The notes: a model not told the origin generated them from the letters alone. A stretch of 64,000 nucleotides of DNA from Massilia polaris (GCF_012927275.1 NZ_JABBGG010000014.1:25246-89245); one strand, 5' to 3'; positions 1 to 9,111 are shown, numbered from the stretch's first letter. Translations and numbers: made by a program.

Positions 1-159
1 GGCAGGCCGCTGGTGCGTGAGCGCCGCATCGTCGGCAGCCGCGATGTGGCGGTGACGCTGGTGGTTGACGGCCGTCCGGCCAAAGCCGGCATCGACCCTG
101 ACAACAAGCTGATCGACCGCAAGCCATCGGATAATATGATCGACGTTGAAATGCGCTGA
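1..159 (+). CDS. C-terminal fragment of a probable M1-family aminopeptidase (ABC-permease-linked type)
   Basis: Frame 1 is open from the left edge to a TGA at 157-159, giving 52 residues of a protein that begins outside the window. The tail contains DVAVTLVVDGRPAKAG followed by GIDPDNKLIDRKPSDN. A 'GIDP-x-NKLIDR-x-x-DDN' ending is familiar from M1 metallopeptidases that are fused to or encoded with ABC-2 permease segments. The catalytic HEXXH region is not in view, so the assignment rests on this tail alone. The next gene starts 26 bases downstream on the same strand, which suggests co-transcription. Confidence 0.5.
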   Translation, partial: GRPLVRERRIVGSRDVAVTLVVDGRPAKAGIDPDNKLIDRKPSDNMIDVEMR

Positions 160-185
160 CGCGCACGGCCTTACTGGAACTGACA

Positions 186-860
186 ATGAAACGACTGACA
201 CTGATTCTCGCGGGCGCGCTGCTGACAGGCGGCGCGGCGGCAGCCCAGCCCGGGCCGACGTTTGGCTCGCATGGCATGGCCCTCTTTGGCGGCAAGGACG
301 CGCTATACGCGTCGCACCTGCCGATGTTCCATGCGCCGCATGATTACCAGGTTGTGCTGCAGGTGCATGTCGCCGACCCGAAACTGGACGCTGCGCTGCG
401 CCAGCGCCTCGACGGCAAGACCGCGCTGTGGACCATCGACCCTGAAAAATTTGAACTGGACCGGCTCGCGCCGAACGCCGCGGCGCCGGTGCGCGAATTC
501 AAGGCCGACCTGGTGGACGGCCACTTCGAACGAGGCGGCAAGACCCAGTACGCAGGCGCCACGGTGGTGGTCGACAAGGTGCTGGTGTTCCGCAAGCTCT
601 CCGCCGACGCGGCCAAGCGCGACAGTGCGCGTTATGTGCAGCTTGGCAGCGGCAAGCAGCGCTACCTGGTGAAGGAAATCGACAGCCGACCGGACTTCGA
701 CCACATCGTGGCGATCACGTCACCCGCCGGCGCATCCGGCGCGCCTGTTGTGCTCGCAAAGCAGGGGCTCGACGAAACCGCGGCGGATACCCTCACACGT
801 GCACTGCCCGGTGCGAAGGTCACGGGTACCGTCTATTTTGATACCGCAGACCTGAAGTAG
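186..860 (+). CDS. Secreted conserved hypothetical protein
   Basis: A 224-residue ORF. It starts with a clear Sec signal peptide (MKRLTLILAGALLTGG, probable cleavage after AAA near residue 20), so the mature protein should be periplasmic. The mature part begins with a glycine-rich GSHGMALFGGKDALYASHLP segment and a histidine-containing PMFHAPHDYQ stretch, then alternating beta-like segments. There is no cysteine pair, lipobox or transmembrane helix. I do not recognise a named domain. It follows the aminopeptidase tail by 26 bases and may be its operon partner. The His-rich PMFHAPHDY segment could bind a metal, but that is a guess. Confidence 0.75.
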   Translation: MKRLTLILAGALLTGGAAAAQPGPTFGSHGMALFGGKDALYASHLPMFHAPHDYQVVLQVHVADPKLDAALRQRLDGKTALWTIDPEKFELDRLAPNAAAPVREFKADLVDGHFERGGKTQYAGATVVVDKVLVFRKLSADAAKRDSARYVQLGSGKQRYLVKEIDSRPDFDHIVAITSPAGASGAPVVLAKQGLDETAADTLTRALPGAKVTGTVYFDTADLK

Positions 861-941
861 CGACACCCCTCACGGGTACACACATTCGGGGTGAACTATA
901 CGGAGCCTGCCGGCTCTAACATTCACACCTCGGAGAAAGCG

Positions 942-1052
942 ATGATTACGGCTAAACAACGCGTTGCTGCATTGCTGGAACACCTTCAGGATTCCTGTTC
1001 GCTTCACGAAATCAGTTTCTACCTGCAGACGCTGAAACGCGCGTCAAAATAA
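942..1052 (+). CDS. Possible 36-residue small protein, antitoxin-like
   Basis: ATG at 942 follows a GGAGAAAG Shine-Dalgarno with good spacing and reads 36 codons to TAA at 1050-1052, just before a hairpin terminator. The product begins MITAKQRVAALLEHLQDSC and continues SLHEISFYLQTLKRASK. The pattern 'LLExLxDxCSLxEIxxxL' resembles the short helical start of small antitoxin-like proteins of the 'LPDDxSxEDIxYxLYV' kind. No toxin gene is adjacent. A ribosome site, an intact frame and its own terminator support translation, but the length gives little statistical weight. Confidence 0.45.
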   Translation: MITAKQRVAALLEHLQDSCSLHEISFYLQTLKRASK

Positions 1053-1057
1053 AAAAA

Positions 1058-1092
1058 CCGCGCTACCGAAGATCGGATAGCACGGCTTTTCT
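1058..1092. terminator. Probable bidirectional rho-independent terminator
   Basis: An imperfect hairpin (CCGCGCTACCGA, loop AGA, TCGGATAGCACGG, with one unpaired base) is flanked by an A run on the left and a T-rich run on the right. It sits between the convergent small ORF ending at 1052 and topB ending at 1110, so it can serve both. Confidence 0.7.
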
Positions 1093-1109
1093 TATCGCAA
1101 CGGCGTGTG

Positions 1110-3761
1110 TTACTTCGCCACTGCCGCTTTCTTGGCAGGCGCCTTCTTGGCCGCGACCTTCTTCGCCGCTGCCTTCTTCGCCGGTGCCTTCTTCGCAGCC
1201 GCCTTCTTCGCTGGCGCCACTACCGCACCGTCTTCCCCCTCGACCTCTGGCTCGGCCTTGGCGGCCTTACCTTTTGCCGGCGCCTTGGCCTTGCGCTCTT
1301 CGAACTCGAAGCTGGTCTTGCCGTCCTTGCCCCGCACCAGGAAGGCCTTGAACGGACGGCGCGTGCGCTGCGAAACGAAGCCCGGCAGCAGGTCGGTCTT
1401 GCCTTCGTTGAGCAGCTTGGCCATCTGCTCCGGCAGGATCTCCTGCTGCAGGATGATGCGGCCGCTGCGGAAGTCGCAGGTCTTCGGCTTGGCCACACTG
1501 TGCTCGCACACATACGCCAGGCCCATCTCGTAGACGCCGCCGGCGCATTTCGGGCACGGTCCGAGCGGGGTCTGGCCGGTGAAGTCGACGCCTTCGCCGT
1601 CCTCGCCGCCTTCGTCGTTCTGGCCGAAGTCGAATTCGAGCTTGAAGTTGTTGATGTCTTCATCGCGCACGATGCGCAGGATCGCCGCGAACGGACGGCC
1701 CATCTTCGAGCGGAAGCCTTGCAGCGGACCGATGGTGCGGTTCTTCAGCAGCTCTTCGACCTCAGGGATCTCGAACTGGCGGCTGCCCGGCGTCTTGCTC
1801 ATGTTGAATTCGCACTTGGTGCAGGCGAAGCGGCGGTAGTTTTCCTTGACCACGCCGCCGCAGTTCGGGCACGGCGTCTGCAAAGTCGCATAGTCGCCCG
1901 GGATCGTCGCGTTGTCGTATTCCTTGGCGCGCTTGACGATAATCTGGGTCATCTGCGCGATCTCGCGCATGAATTCCTCACGCGAGATTTTGCCCTTCTC
2001 CATCTGCGACAGCTTGTATTCCCACTCGCCGGTCAGTTCAGGCGCGGTCAGCTCATTCACGCCGAGGCCACGCAATAAGGTCATCAGCTGCGACGCCTTG
2101 GCGGTCGGGATCAGCTCGCGGCCTTCGCGCAGCAGGTACCTCTCGGTCAGCAGGCCCTCGATGATCGCCGCGCGCGTCGCCGGCGTACCGAGGCCTTTGC
2201 CGGCCATCGCATCGCGCAGTTCGTCGTCGTCGATCAGCTTGCCCGCGCCTTCCATCGCCGACAGCAGTGTCGCTTCGCTGTAGCGCGCAGGCGGCTTGGT
2301 GACCAGGCCATTGGCCGTGACTTTCTCGGTCAGGACTTTTTCGCCCTTCGCCACCGGCACCAGCGTGCCTGCGTCTTCCTTGTCGTCGGCCGCAAGCTCC
2401 TTGCCGTAGATCGCCAGCCAGCCCGGGTTGGTCATGACCTTGCCTTCAGTCTTGAACTGATGGCCGGAGACTTCCGTGTAGCGCGTCGTGACCTGGAATT
2501 CGGCCGCCGGGAAGAACACCGCCATGAAGCGGCGCGTCACCAGGTCGTACAGCTTCTGTTCGGGTTCCGACAGGTTCTTCGGCGCCAGCGTGGTCGGGAT
2601 GATCGCGAAGTGATCCGAGATCTTGGTGTTGTCGAAGATGCGCTTGTTCGGTTTGACCCAGCCGTTCTTGCTGATCTGCTTGGCGAACTGGTGGTAGTTG
2701 TTGTTCTCGGCAAGCGACTCCATCGTCTCCTTGACGGTGGCGATGTAGTCTTCCGGCAGGTGGCGCGAATCGGTACGCGGGTAGGTCAGCACCTTGTGCT
2801 TTTCGTACAGCGCCTGGGCCAGGCCGAGCGTGTTCTTGGCCGAGAAGCCGAAGCGGCCGTTGGCCTCGCGCTGCAGGCTGGTCAGGTCGAACAGGGCCGG
2901 CGCCATCGACGTGGTCGGCTTCGATTCTTCGGTGACGTTACCCTGGCGGCCCTTGCAGGCCATCGCGATGGTGTCGGCCGCCGCTTTGCTCCACAGGCGT
3001 TCCGGGCGCTTCTCAGGGTCGTTCTCGTCCTTTTTGAACGACTGGTCGAGCCAGCGGCCTTCGTAAATGCCGGCGGCGCAGACGAATTCGGCGCGCACTT
3101 CCCAGAAGTCGCGCGAGACGAATTTCTTGATCTTCTCTTCGCGTTCGACCACGATCGACAGCGTCGGCGTTTGCACGCGGCCCACGGTGGTCAGGTAGAA
3201 GCCGCCCTCTTTCGAGTTAAACGCGGTCATCGCGCGGGTGCCGTTGATACCGATCAGCCAGTCGGCTTCGGAACGGCAGCGCGCGGCGTCGGCCAGCGGC
3301 AGCATTTCCTCGTCGCTGCGCAGGTGGCTGAAGCCGTCGCGGATCGCGCCCGGCGTCATCGACTGCAGCCACAGGCGCTTGATCGGCTGCTTGGCTTTCG
3401 CGTTCTGCGCGATCAGGCGGAAAATCAGCTCGCCCTCGCGCCCCGCATCGCATGCGTTTATCAGTTGGGTGACGTCTTTGCGCTTGATCAGACGGTTCAG
3501 CACCTTCAGGCGCGACTCGGTCTTGGCGATCGGATTGAGCGCGAAATACGGCGGAATCATCGGCAGGTGGGCAAAGCTCCACTTGCCGCGCTTGACGTCA
3601 TGCTCTTCCGGCACCGCGATTTCCAGCAGGTGGCCGACGGCGGACGACAGCACGTATTCGTCCGACTCGAAATACTCATCGTGCTTGGTGAAGCCGCCCA
3701 GCGTCTTGGCGATGTCGTTCGCAACGGAGGGCTTCTCGGCGATGATGAGGGTTTTTGTCAT
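1110..3761 (-). CDS. topB: DNA topoisomerase III (type IA)
   Basis: An 883-residue type IA topoisomerase that passes one DNA strand through a transient break in another. The chosen ATG (3761) gives the canonical MTKTLIIAEKPSVA start and has GAGAAA upstream; the longer open frame adds 63 unsupported residues. The N-terminal Toprim domain carries DAGREGE (about 105-111). The catalytic tyrosine is in LTYPRTDSRHL, about residue 327. The C-terminal region has zinc-ribbon repeats with CPNCGG/CTKC and CPKCAGG near 665-790. The last 40 or so residues are a repetitive Ala/Lys tail (KKAAAKKAPAKK), encoded by a tandem-repeat tract at 1113-1220. Such histone-H1-like tails occur on some Burkholderiales DNA-binding proteins. 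It follows smg by 211 bases on the same strand. Confidence 0.95.
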   Translation of the reverse strand: MTKTLIIAEKPSVANDIAKTLGGFTKHDEYFESDEYVLSSAVGHLLEIAVPEEHDVKRGKWSFAHLPMIPPYFALNPIAKTESRLKVLNRLIKRKDVTQLINACDAGREGELIFRLIAQNAKAKQPIKRLWLQSMTPGAIRDGFSHLRSDEEMLPLADAARCRSEADWLIGINGTRAMTAFNSKEGGFYLTTVGRVQTPTLSIVVEREEKIKKFVSRDFWEVRAEFVCAAGIYEGRWLDQSFKKDENDPEKRPERLWSKAAADTIAMACKGRQGNVTEESKPTTSMAPALFDLTSLQREANGRFGFSAKNTLGLAQALYEKHKVLTYPRTDSRHLPEDYIATVKETMESLAENNNYHQFAKQISKNGWVKPNKRIFDNTKISDHFAIIPTTLAPKNLSEPEQKLYDLVTRRFMAVFFPAAEFQVTTRYTEVSGHQFKTEGKVMTNPGWLAIYGKELAADDKEDAGTLVPVAKGEKVLTEKVTANGLVTKPPARYSEATLLSAMEGAGKLIDDDELRDAMAGKGLGTPATRAAIIEGLLTERYLLREGRELIPTAKASQLMTLLRGLGVNELTAPELTGEWEYKLSQMEKGKISREEFMREIAQMTQIIVKRAKEYDNATIPGDYATLQTPCPNCGGVVKENYRRFACTKCEFNMSKTPGSRQFEIPEVEELLKNRTIGPLQGFRSKMGRPFAAILRIVRDEDINNFKLEFDFGQNDEGGEDGEGVDFTGQTPLGPCPKCAGGVYEMGLAYVCEHSVAKPKTCDFRSGRIILQQEILPEQMAKLLNEGKTDLLPGFVSQRTRRPFKAFLVRGKDGKTSFEFEERKAKAPAKGKAAKAEPEVEGEDGAVVAPAKKAAAKKAPAKKAAAKKVAAKKAPAKKAAVAK

Positions 3762-3972
3762 ATTTGGTTTCTCGTCGTACTTTGGTGATTTGGCACGCGC
3801 ATCATACATGCTCTGCCGTAATACCGGGATTTTGTCATTCCGATATCTAATTTGTAACAATCGAATGAGTGCGGCCAATGATAAGCGGGTTGTCGTGAAA
3901 TCCGCAAGTGGCATTGACGCTGGCGCCTGGGGCCGGCGCGAGCGGTGCATCGAAGGGGAAAGCGCGGTACGG

Positions 3973-4437
3973 TCAGTGCAGCAGGCGCGGCGCCTGCTCG
4001 TCGTCCGAACCGAACAGGTCGTCGAACATCAGCGCGTCAGGTTCCTTGCCCTGGCTCCAGAGCAGCATCAGCACGATGATTTTCAGCTTGCCGAGGCCGA
4101 CCGGGGATTCGTCCAGCACCAGCGCACGCTCGATGACGATTTCGCGCTGCACCGGACTGAGCACCCGTGCGCTTTCGAGGAACTGGATAAAGCCGACGGC
4201 CGCGGTGCCGAGCACATCGTATTCCTGGTCGACGTAGAAGCGGATGCCGTCAGAGGAGGCGGCGAATTCGAGGTCGCCGCCCGCCATTTCGGTCAGGTCG
4301 GTCAGCCATACCAGCGCTTCCGATATCTCGTCGTCGTCGAATCCCACCGCGGACAGCTTGCGCGCCAGAGCGGCCGGCTCGGGGCAGGCGTCGGGGCGGT
4401 AGTAGGTCTCGTAGAGGTAGACAAGGATATCGAACAT
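3973..4437 (-). CDS. smg: Smg family protein (DUF494)
   Basis: A 154-residue acidic protein starting [16 protein letters not shown], the conserved N-terminus of the Smg/DUF494 family. The core [12 protein letters not shown] and the end [24 protein letters not shown] also fit the family. Its biochemical role is not established; in Proteobacteria it is almost always downstream of dprA, as here (85-base gap). The ATG at 4437 is the natural start. There is no signal peptide or membrane segment, so it should be cytoplasmic. Confidence 0.92.
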   Translation of the reverse strand: MFDILVYLYETYYRPDACPEPAALARKLSAVGFDDDEISEALVWLTDLTEMAGGDLEFAASSDGIRFYVDQEYDVLGTAAVGFIQFLESARVLSPVQREIVIERALVLDESPVGLGKLKIIVLMLLWSQGKEPDALMFDDLFGSDDEQAPRLLH

Positions 4438-4522
4438 GGCTCTACTCTATCAGTTAAGTTCATTGTGGCACAAGGGGCTGACGTACCGTCCGGCAATGCC
4501 GTCAGGAATGGAAAATCCGCGT

Positions 4523-5635
4523 CTAACGGTTCACCCGCTGGATCAAACCTCCAGGCAGGCGCTCGAGATGGCCGGCCAGTTCAAGGGTTAACAAGTGCGC
4601 GCTGAGCGTGCCCGCGTCCAGCCCGCAAGCCTGCGCCAGCGCATCGGCGCCGACCGGGTCGTATCCCAATGCGTCCAGCAGCTGCCCGGAAGACGCCGCC
4701 GCGGCGTCCTCGCCGTCAGATGGCGCCGCTCCGGGCAGGATCTCGCCGAGCACGTCGGCCGCGGAATCGACCAGCTTGGCGCCCTCGCGGATCAGCTGGT
4801 GGCACCCCTTGCTCATGGGCGCGTGGATCGATCCGGGAATGGCGAACACGTCCCTGCCCTGTTCGGCCGCCATGCGGGCAGTGATCAGCGAGCCGGACTG
4901 CGCCGCCGCTTCGACCACCAGCACGCCGGCCGACAATCCACTGATCAGGCGGTTACGGCGCGGGAAGTTGGAGGCGAGCACCGGATGTCCCAGTGAGTAC
5001 TCGCTAATAATACAACCCGTGTCCGCGATGCGATGCGCCAGCTTGTGGTTGCGTGACGGGTAGACGATGTCGGCGCCGGTGCCGATCACGGCCACGGTCG
5101 ATCCCGGACCGGCCAGCGCCCCTTCGTGGGCGGCGGCATCGATACCCAGCGCCAGCCCGGAGACGATGGTCAGCCCTGCGTTGCTGAACGCCTGGGCGAA
5201 CGCCTGCGCGTTGGCCTTGCCCTGGTTACTGGCGTTGCGGCTGCCGACAATCGCGACCGACACGGCCGACAGCAGCTCGACGCGGCCTACCGCGTACAGC
5301 AACAAAGGGGGATCGTAGATTTCGCGCAGCATGCGCGGGTAGGCGGGATCGTGCAGCGTCAGCACGTGGTTGCCGGATGTGGCCAGCCAAGCCTGGGTAC
5401 GTGCAATCACTTGCCGGGTCGATGCGGGCGGCGCCGCCGCGATGGCGTCGGCAAGAAGAAAGCCGCAGATGGCGGCAACCGCGTCGCGGCTGGCCGTCAA
5501 TACGCCCGCGGGTGAACCGAACGCATCCAGCAGGCGCGCACCCAGCACGCAGCCAATGCCCGGCACTAAAGCCAGGCGCAGCCAGCCGGAGATGTCCGGC
5601 CCGGCTGTTTGCTGCGTGGGGTCCGTGTCCTGCAC
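4523..5635 (-). CDS. dprA: DNA-processing protein DprA
   Basis: A 370-residue protein that protects incoming single-stranded DNA and loads RecA during natural transformation. It has an N-terminal SAM/HhH-like region (about 15-60), a Rossmann-like domain beginning at the hallmark GSRNASNQGK (about 131) with SGLALGIDAAAH and NRLISGLS, and a C-terminal winged-helix domain (about 310-370). The start is GTG at 5635, 7 bases after the lysM stop, with GGAG in the end of lysM as ribosome site, so the two are probably translationally coupled. comM, a second transformation gene, lies at 55.7 kb in the same window. Confidence 0.94.
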   Translation of the reverse strand: MQDTDPTQQTAGPDISGWLRLALVPGIGCVLGARLLDAFGSPAGVLTASRDAVAAICGFLLADAIAAAPPASTRQVIARTQAWLATSGNHVLTLHDPAYPRMLREIYDPPLLLYAVGRVELLSAVSVAIVGSRNASNQGKANAQAFAQAFSNAGLTIVSGLALGIDAAAHEGALAGPGSTVAVIGTGADIVYPSRNHKLAHRIADTGCIISEYSLGHPVLASNFPRRNRLISGLSAGVLVVEAAAQSGSLITARMAAEQGRDVFAIPGSIHAPMSKGCHQLIREGAKLVDSAADVLGEILPGAAPSDGEDAAAASSGQLLDALGYDPVGADALAQACGLDAGTLSAHLLTLELAGHLERLPGGLIQRVNR

Positions 5636-5642
5636 GGCGGTT

Positions 5643-6743
5643 TTACTCCGGTGATTTGGCCACGTCGCCGACTTGCACCGGCTCGGTCACTTGCATGACC
5701 AAGCCGTACGAGACGTTCTTGAACACGCGGAAGATAAACAGGTTGCCGTATTGCTCGTCCGGCAGCTTGATGGTCGGCTTGCGCATTCCGAGCATGCCTT
5801 TGTCGCCGCCCGGATCCGCCACAACCTTACCAAAATGGTACAGCTGGAGCACGGAGCCGACATCGAGTCCGTCAAGCGAACCGCGATTGACGCTGATGAT
5901 CTGGTTCTGGCCGGCGTACGTCACGCCGCCGTAGATCGACACGACGCGTGCGGCGACCTGGCGCTCGGGCGGATGCGGGACGTAGCTGCGCATCGACTCA
6001 GGCGGCACCGGCGCCAGGCGGTCGCCCACGCCCATTTCCTGGTGCGAGCTGCCGACGATGAACGTATGCACATCGACGCCCGGCTTCGCTTCGGCCTGCA
6101 ATGCCACGGTGCCGAGGTACTGCGCTTCGTAGCCGAGCAGCGCGCCGGTGTCCGGATCCTTCAACGGCGTACCCGGACGGAACACCTGCCACGACTTGAC
6201 GCCGTTCAGCTCGCCCTTGACGTAAACCTTGTCGCCCTGCCCCAGGTAAACACGGCCCTCCTGCGACGCGGCGATGCGCGGCGCGGCGGCCAGTTCATCG
6301 ACGCCGATCACCAGCGGGCGGGTCAGGAATGGTTCGATGACCGATGCCGGAATCGACGGCACCGCATCGCGGCCGAGGCCTTCGGTGCGCCGCTGCGGCG
6401 ACAGGCGGGTGATGCCCGGCTGGCCGGCGCCAGCGCCATCGCCCGGCTTGTTCAGCGACAGGCGGCCGGTCTTGCGGTCGAAGTAGACGATCTGGCCCGG
6501 ATAGATCCAGTGCGGATTGCGGATCTCGTCGCGGTTCATGCCCCACACTTGCGGCCAGCACCATGGATGCTCGAGGAACTTGCCGGAGATGTCCCACAGG
6601 GTGTCGCCTTTGACGACCAGGTGCTGGTCAGGCGCGTTCGGGCGGAACGCGCAGGTTTTTGCTGCCTGGGCCGGGGCGGCCATCACGCCCGCCAGAAGCG
6701 CTGCTCCAGCAAGACGGGCACCGACTGTGCTAAAATTTTTCAT
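5643..6743 (-). CDS. LysM peptidoglycan-binding secreted protein
   Basis: 366 residues from the ATG at 6743. This start gives a good signal peptide (MKNFSTVGARLAGAALLAG, cleavage near AQA-A); the 25 residues upstream in the longer frame look non-coding. A LysM domain at about 40-90 includes HLVVKGDTLWDISGKFL and PHWIYPGQIVYFDR. The rest is a beta-rich region typical of the LysM protein found upstream of dprA in beta-proteobacteria. It probably binds the cell wall in the periplasm; no hydrolase motif is visible. First gene of lysM-dprA-smg, divergent from def across a 282-base AT-rich spacer (6744-7025) that must hold both promoters; I could not pick a convincing -35/-10 pair there. Confidence 0.88.
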   Translation of the reverse strand: MKNFSTVGARLAGAALLAGVMAAPAQAAKTCAFRPNAPDQHLVVKGDTLWDISGKFLEHPWCWPQVWGMNRDEIRNPHWIYPGQIVYFDRKTGRLSLNKPGDGAGAGQPGITRLSPQRRTEGLGRDAVPSIPASVIEPFLTRPLVIGVDELAAAPRIAASQEGRVYLGQGDKVYVKGELNGVKSWQVFRPGTPLKDPDTGALLGYEAQYLGTVALQAEAKPGVDVHTFIVGSSHQEMGVGDRLAPVPPESMRSYVPHPPERQVAARVVSIYGGVTYAGQNQIISVNRGSLDGLDVGSVLQLYHFGKVVADPGGDKGMLGMRKPTIKLPDEQYGNLFIFRVFKNVSYGLVMQVTEPVQVGDVAKSPE

Positions 6744-7025
6744 TGAGATGTCCGAAAAGTGCGGCATTACACAAAAATTGCTGGCTGAAACTTTTACCCA
6801 CTGCGCGCCACGGCGCAAAAGGCAGCAGAATGAGCGCTCCCCTATGCAACTTGCTGATAGTCAAGGGTTGCCGTACTGGATCAAATTCTGCACATAAATC
6901 CTTGAAGTAGCAAGAAATACTGCGCCCGATCACCGTGGCGGACTGTGTGACTTTGTTGTTTTAAGGCATTTTTCTGCTTGCATGACCGAATCGATTATTA
7001 AATTGCTACTGAGCTGAACGAACCT

Positions 7026-7568
7026 ATGGCCATCCTGAATATCCTCCGCTACCCTGATGCACGCCTGCACAAGGTCGCCAAGCCGGTCACCGAGTTCGGC
7101 GACCGCATCACCAAGCTCGTCGCCGACATGGCCGAGACGATGTACGACGCGCCTGGCGTCGGCCTGGCCGCGAGCCAGATCGACGTGCACGAGCAGCTGG
7201 TCATCATCGATATCACGGAAACCATGGACGACCTGCGCGTGTTCATCAACCCGGAAATCATCTGGGCCAGCGACGAAAAAACCATTTACGACGAAGGCTG
7301 CCTGTCGGTGCCCGGCATCTACGATGGCGTCGAACGCCCCTCGAAAATCAAGGTGCGCGCGCTCGATGCCCAGGGCGTGCCGTTCGAACTGGCCGCCGAT
7401 GGCCTGATGGCGGTCTGCATCCAGCACGAGATGGACCACCTGAACGGCAAGATCTTCGTCGAATACCTGTCGCCGCTCAAGCGCAACCGCATCAAGGCCA
7501 AGATGGTCAAGGAAGAACGCGGGCTCGAACGTGACGCCGCCCTGCGCGCCGCCGGTCGCCGCTACTGA
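7026..7568 (+). CDS. def: Peptide deformylase
   Basis: A 180-residue metalloenzyme removing the formyl group from nascent N-terminal methionine. All three family motifs are present: GVGLAASQ (about 44-51), EGCLSVP with the metal-binding cysteine at about 92, and QHEMDHLNG near residue 135 with the two histidine ligands and catalytic glutamate. It is 8 bases upstream of fmt, the enzyme that adds the formyl group, the usual pairing. Confidence 0.97.
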   Translation: MAILNILRYPDARLHKVAKPVTEFGDRITKLVADMAETMYDAPGVGLAASQIDVHEQLVIIDITETMDDLRVFINPEIIWASDEKTIYDEGCLSVPGIYDGVERPSKIKVRALDAQGVPFELAADGLMAVCIQHEMDHLNGKIFVEYLSPLKRNRIKAKMVKEERGLERDAALRAAGRRY

Positions 7569-7576
7569 CCCGCGCG

Positions 7577-8533
7577 ATGAAAGTCGTCTTTGCCGGCACC
7601 CCGGAATTTGCCGCTGTCGCCTTGCGTGCCTTGCATGAGGCTGGCTTTGAAATCCCGCTGGTCCTGACCCAGCCCGACCGCCCGGCCGGGCGCGGCATGC
7701 AGCTGCAGGCCTCAAGCGTCAAGCAGTACGCGCTGGCGCAGGGCATCGAGGTGCTGCAGCCGCTGTCGCTGCGCATGGACAGCAAGGATCCGGAGCGCGC
7801 CGCCCAGGCCAGCGCAGCACATGCGCGCCTGACTGCGCTCGACTACGACGTGATGGTGGTGGCCGCCTACGGCCTGATCCTTCCGCTCAGCACGCTCAAT
7901 ATCAAACCCTGCATCAATATCCACGGTTCGCTGCTGCCGCGCTGGCGCGGCGCCGCGCCGATCCACCGCGCCATCGAAGCGGGCGATACGGACACCGGCG
8001 TGACCATCATGGAAATGGAAGAAGGCCTGGACACCGGCCCGATGCTGATGATGGAAAGAGTCGCGATTGGCGCGTCCGACACCACCGCGGCCTTGCACGA
8101 CAAGCTCGCCGCACTGGGCGGGCAGATGATCGTCGCGGCCCTGCGCGAACTCGCGCAGGGCAAGCTGAAAGCCGTGCCGCAGCCCGAAGCGGGCGTGACC
8201 TACGCGGCCAAGATCAGCAAGGATGAAGCGGCGATCGACTTTTCGCTGCCGGCCGCCGCTATCGCACGCAAGATACGCGCGTTCAACCCGTTCCCCGGCG
8301 CCCACGCCCAGGTCAACGGTGTAACGATCAAGATCTGGGGTGCGCAGGCACTGCCCGCCAGAAGCGCTACCCTGGCGGGGCAGGTGCTGGCGGCCGATGC
8401 GCAGCATGGCATCGTGGTGGCATGCAAGGAAGGAACTTTGCGCCTGAACGAACTGCAAAAGCCAGGCGGCAAACGCCTTCCAGCGCAGGAATTCCTCAAG
8501 GGATTCCCGCTGGAAGGACTCTGTTTCGATTAA
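7577..8533 (+). CDS. fmt: Methionyl-tRNA formyltransferase
   Basis: A 318-residue enzyme transferring a formyl group from 10-formyl-THF to Met-tRNAi. The N-terminal start [16 protein letters not shown] and the formyltransferase signature [19 protein letters not shown] (about 112-130) are diagnostic, followed by [17 protein letters not shown]. The C-terminal OB-fold-like tRNA-binding region has [12 protein letters not shown]. It forms an operon with def. Its last 4 bases overlap the 3' end of the opposite-strand brnA-like gene. Confidence 0.97.
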   Translation: MKVVFAGTPEFAAVALRALHEAGFEIPLVLTQPDRPAGRGMQLQASSVKQYALAQGIEVLQPLSLRMDSKDPERAAQASAAHARLTALDYDVMVVAAYGLILPLSTLNIKPCINIHGSLLPRWRGAAPIHRAIEAGDTDTGVTIMEMEEGLDTGPMLMMERVAIGASDTTAALHDKLAALGGQMIVAALRELAQGKLKAVPQPEAGVTYAAKISKDEAAIDFSLPAAAIARKIRAFNPFPGAHAQVNGVTIKIWGAQALPARSATLAGQVLAADAQHGIVVACKEGTLRLNELQKPGGKRLPAQEFLKGFPLEGLCFD

Positions 8534-8784
8534 GCGGCGTCGTCGTTTGCCGCTGCGGCCTTGGCGCGCGCGGCATCCATGTGATCGCGCAGCAATTGGT
8601 TGATGCGGGTCTGGTAGCCCGGGCCTGCCGATTTAAACCAGTCCAGCATGTCCACGTCCAGGCGGATCGTCACGATCTGCTTCTGCTGGGTGTTGGTGGG
8701 CTTGGCGGTTGGCTGCTGCGGCGCGCTGGACAGATAGCTTCCCTGGACGGGCTCATCCCATACCGGTGCGAAATCCTTGTTCAT
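8530..8784 (-). CDS. BrnA-type antitoxin without a visible toxin partner
   Basis: An 84-residue protein whose middle reads [19 protein letters not shown] then [13 protein letters not shown]. This is the ribbon-helix-helix signature of the BrnA/DUF4415 family ('V-x-I-R-L-D-x-D-x-L-x-W-F-K-x-x-G-x-G-Y-Q-T-R-I-N'). ATG at 8784 has GAGGGATGAAG upstream as ribosome site. BrnA normally neutralises and co-represses with the RNase toxin BrnT encoded just upstream. Here 8785-9111 contains no BrnT-like frame, so this copy appears to be an orphan. The N-terminal 35 residues are Pro/Gln/Thr-rich and probably disordered. Confidence 0.85.
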   Translation of the reverse strand: MNKDFAPVWDEPVQGSYLSSAPQQPTAKPTNTQQKQIVTIRLDVDMLDWFKSAGPGYQTRINQLLRDHMDAARAKAAAANDDAA

Positions 8785-9111
8785 TCTTCATCCCTCATAT
8801 CGACGGCGGATCCTCCGCGCACGCGACAAGCGGCGCGATTCCTGCCTATTGTTTGATTTGCGGGGCAAAGGCTGCGCCCGAAACCTGTCAATACTGTGAT
8901 TGTCGCCTTGGCATGTATCCAAAAGATTGCTAGGGGATCAGGTTTTGTATCCTCATGTTTCAGTGCCTCCGTTTAATACATAAAGATACAAACGCAGTTG
9001 AAGAATGGAAATGCTGCACTGCGAAAAGCAAACCGGAATGTTGACGTATAATTTTAAACCCGGGTTGCGCCCGCCTGCCCCAGCCCGGTCCCTGCCAACT
9101 GAAAGCACAAC
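8785..9111. other. Gene-free spacer between brnA-like gene and metH
   Basis: 327 bases, clearly AT-richer than the neighbours from about 8930 to 9060. It should contain the promoters of the divergent brnA-like gene and metH. A TTGACA exists on the minus strand at 8891-8886 but without a matching -10. A TATAAT near 9047 lies toward metH, directly abutting a TTGACG, so the two cannot form a normally spaced promoter. I find no brnT remnant and no riboswitch fold. Confidence 0.4.

Noticed and set aside
1113..1220. Short tandem DNA repeats suggesting a CRISPR or satellite array
   Set aside because: The repeats are the codons of the Ala/Lys tail of topB, with unit sizes multiple of three and no unique spacers.
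8709..8933. Plus-strand ORF whose end is cysteine-rich (CLIC...CQYCDC...C), like a zinc ribbon
   Set aside because: It has no ATG, only distant TTG/GTG starts inside the antisense of the brnA-like gene, and no ribosome site before the Cys-rich part. Possibly a remnant, but not supportable as a gene.
9030..9111. A possible SAH or other riboswitch and a TTGACG/TATAAT promoter before metH
   Set aside because: The leader is too short and GC-plain to form the SAH aptamer, and the two promoter hexamers are directly adjacent instead of about 17 bases apart.
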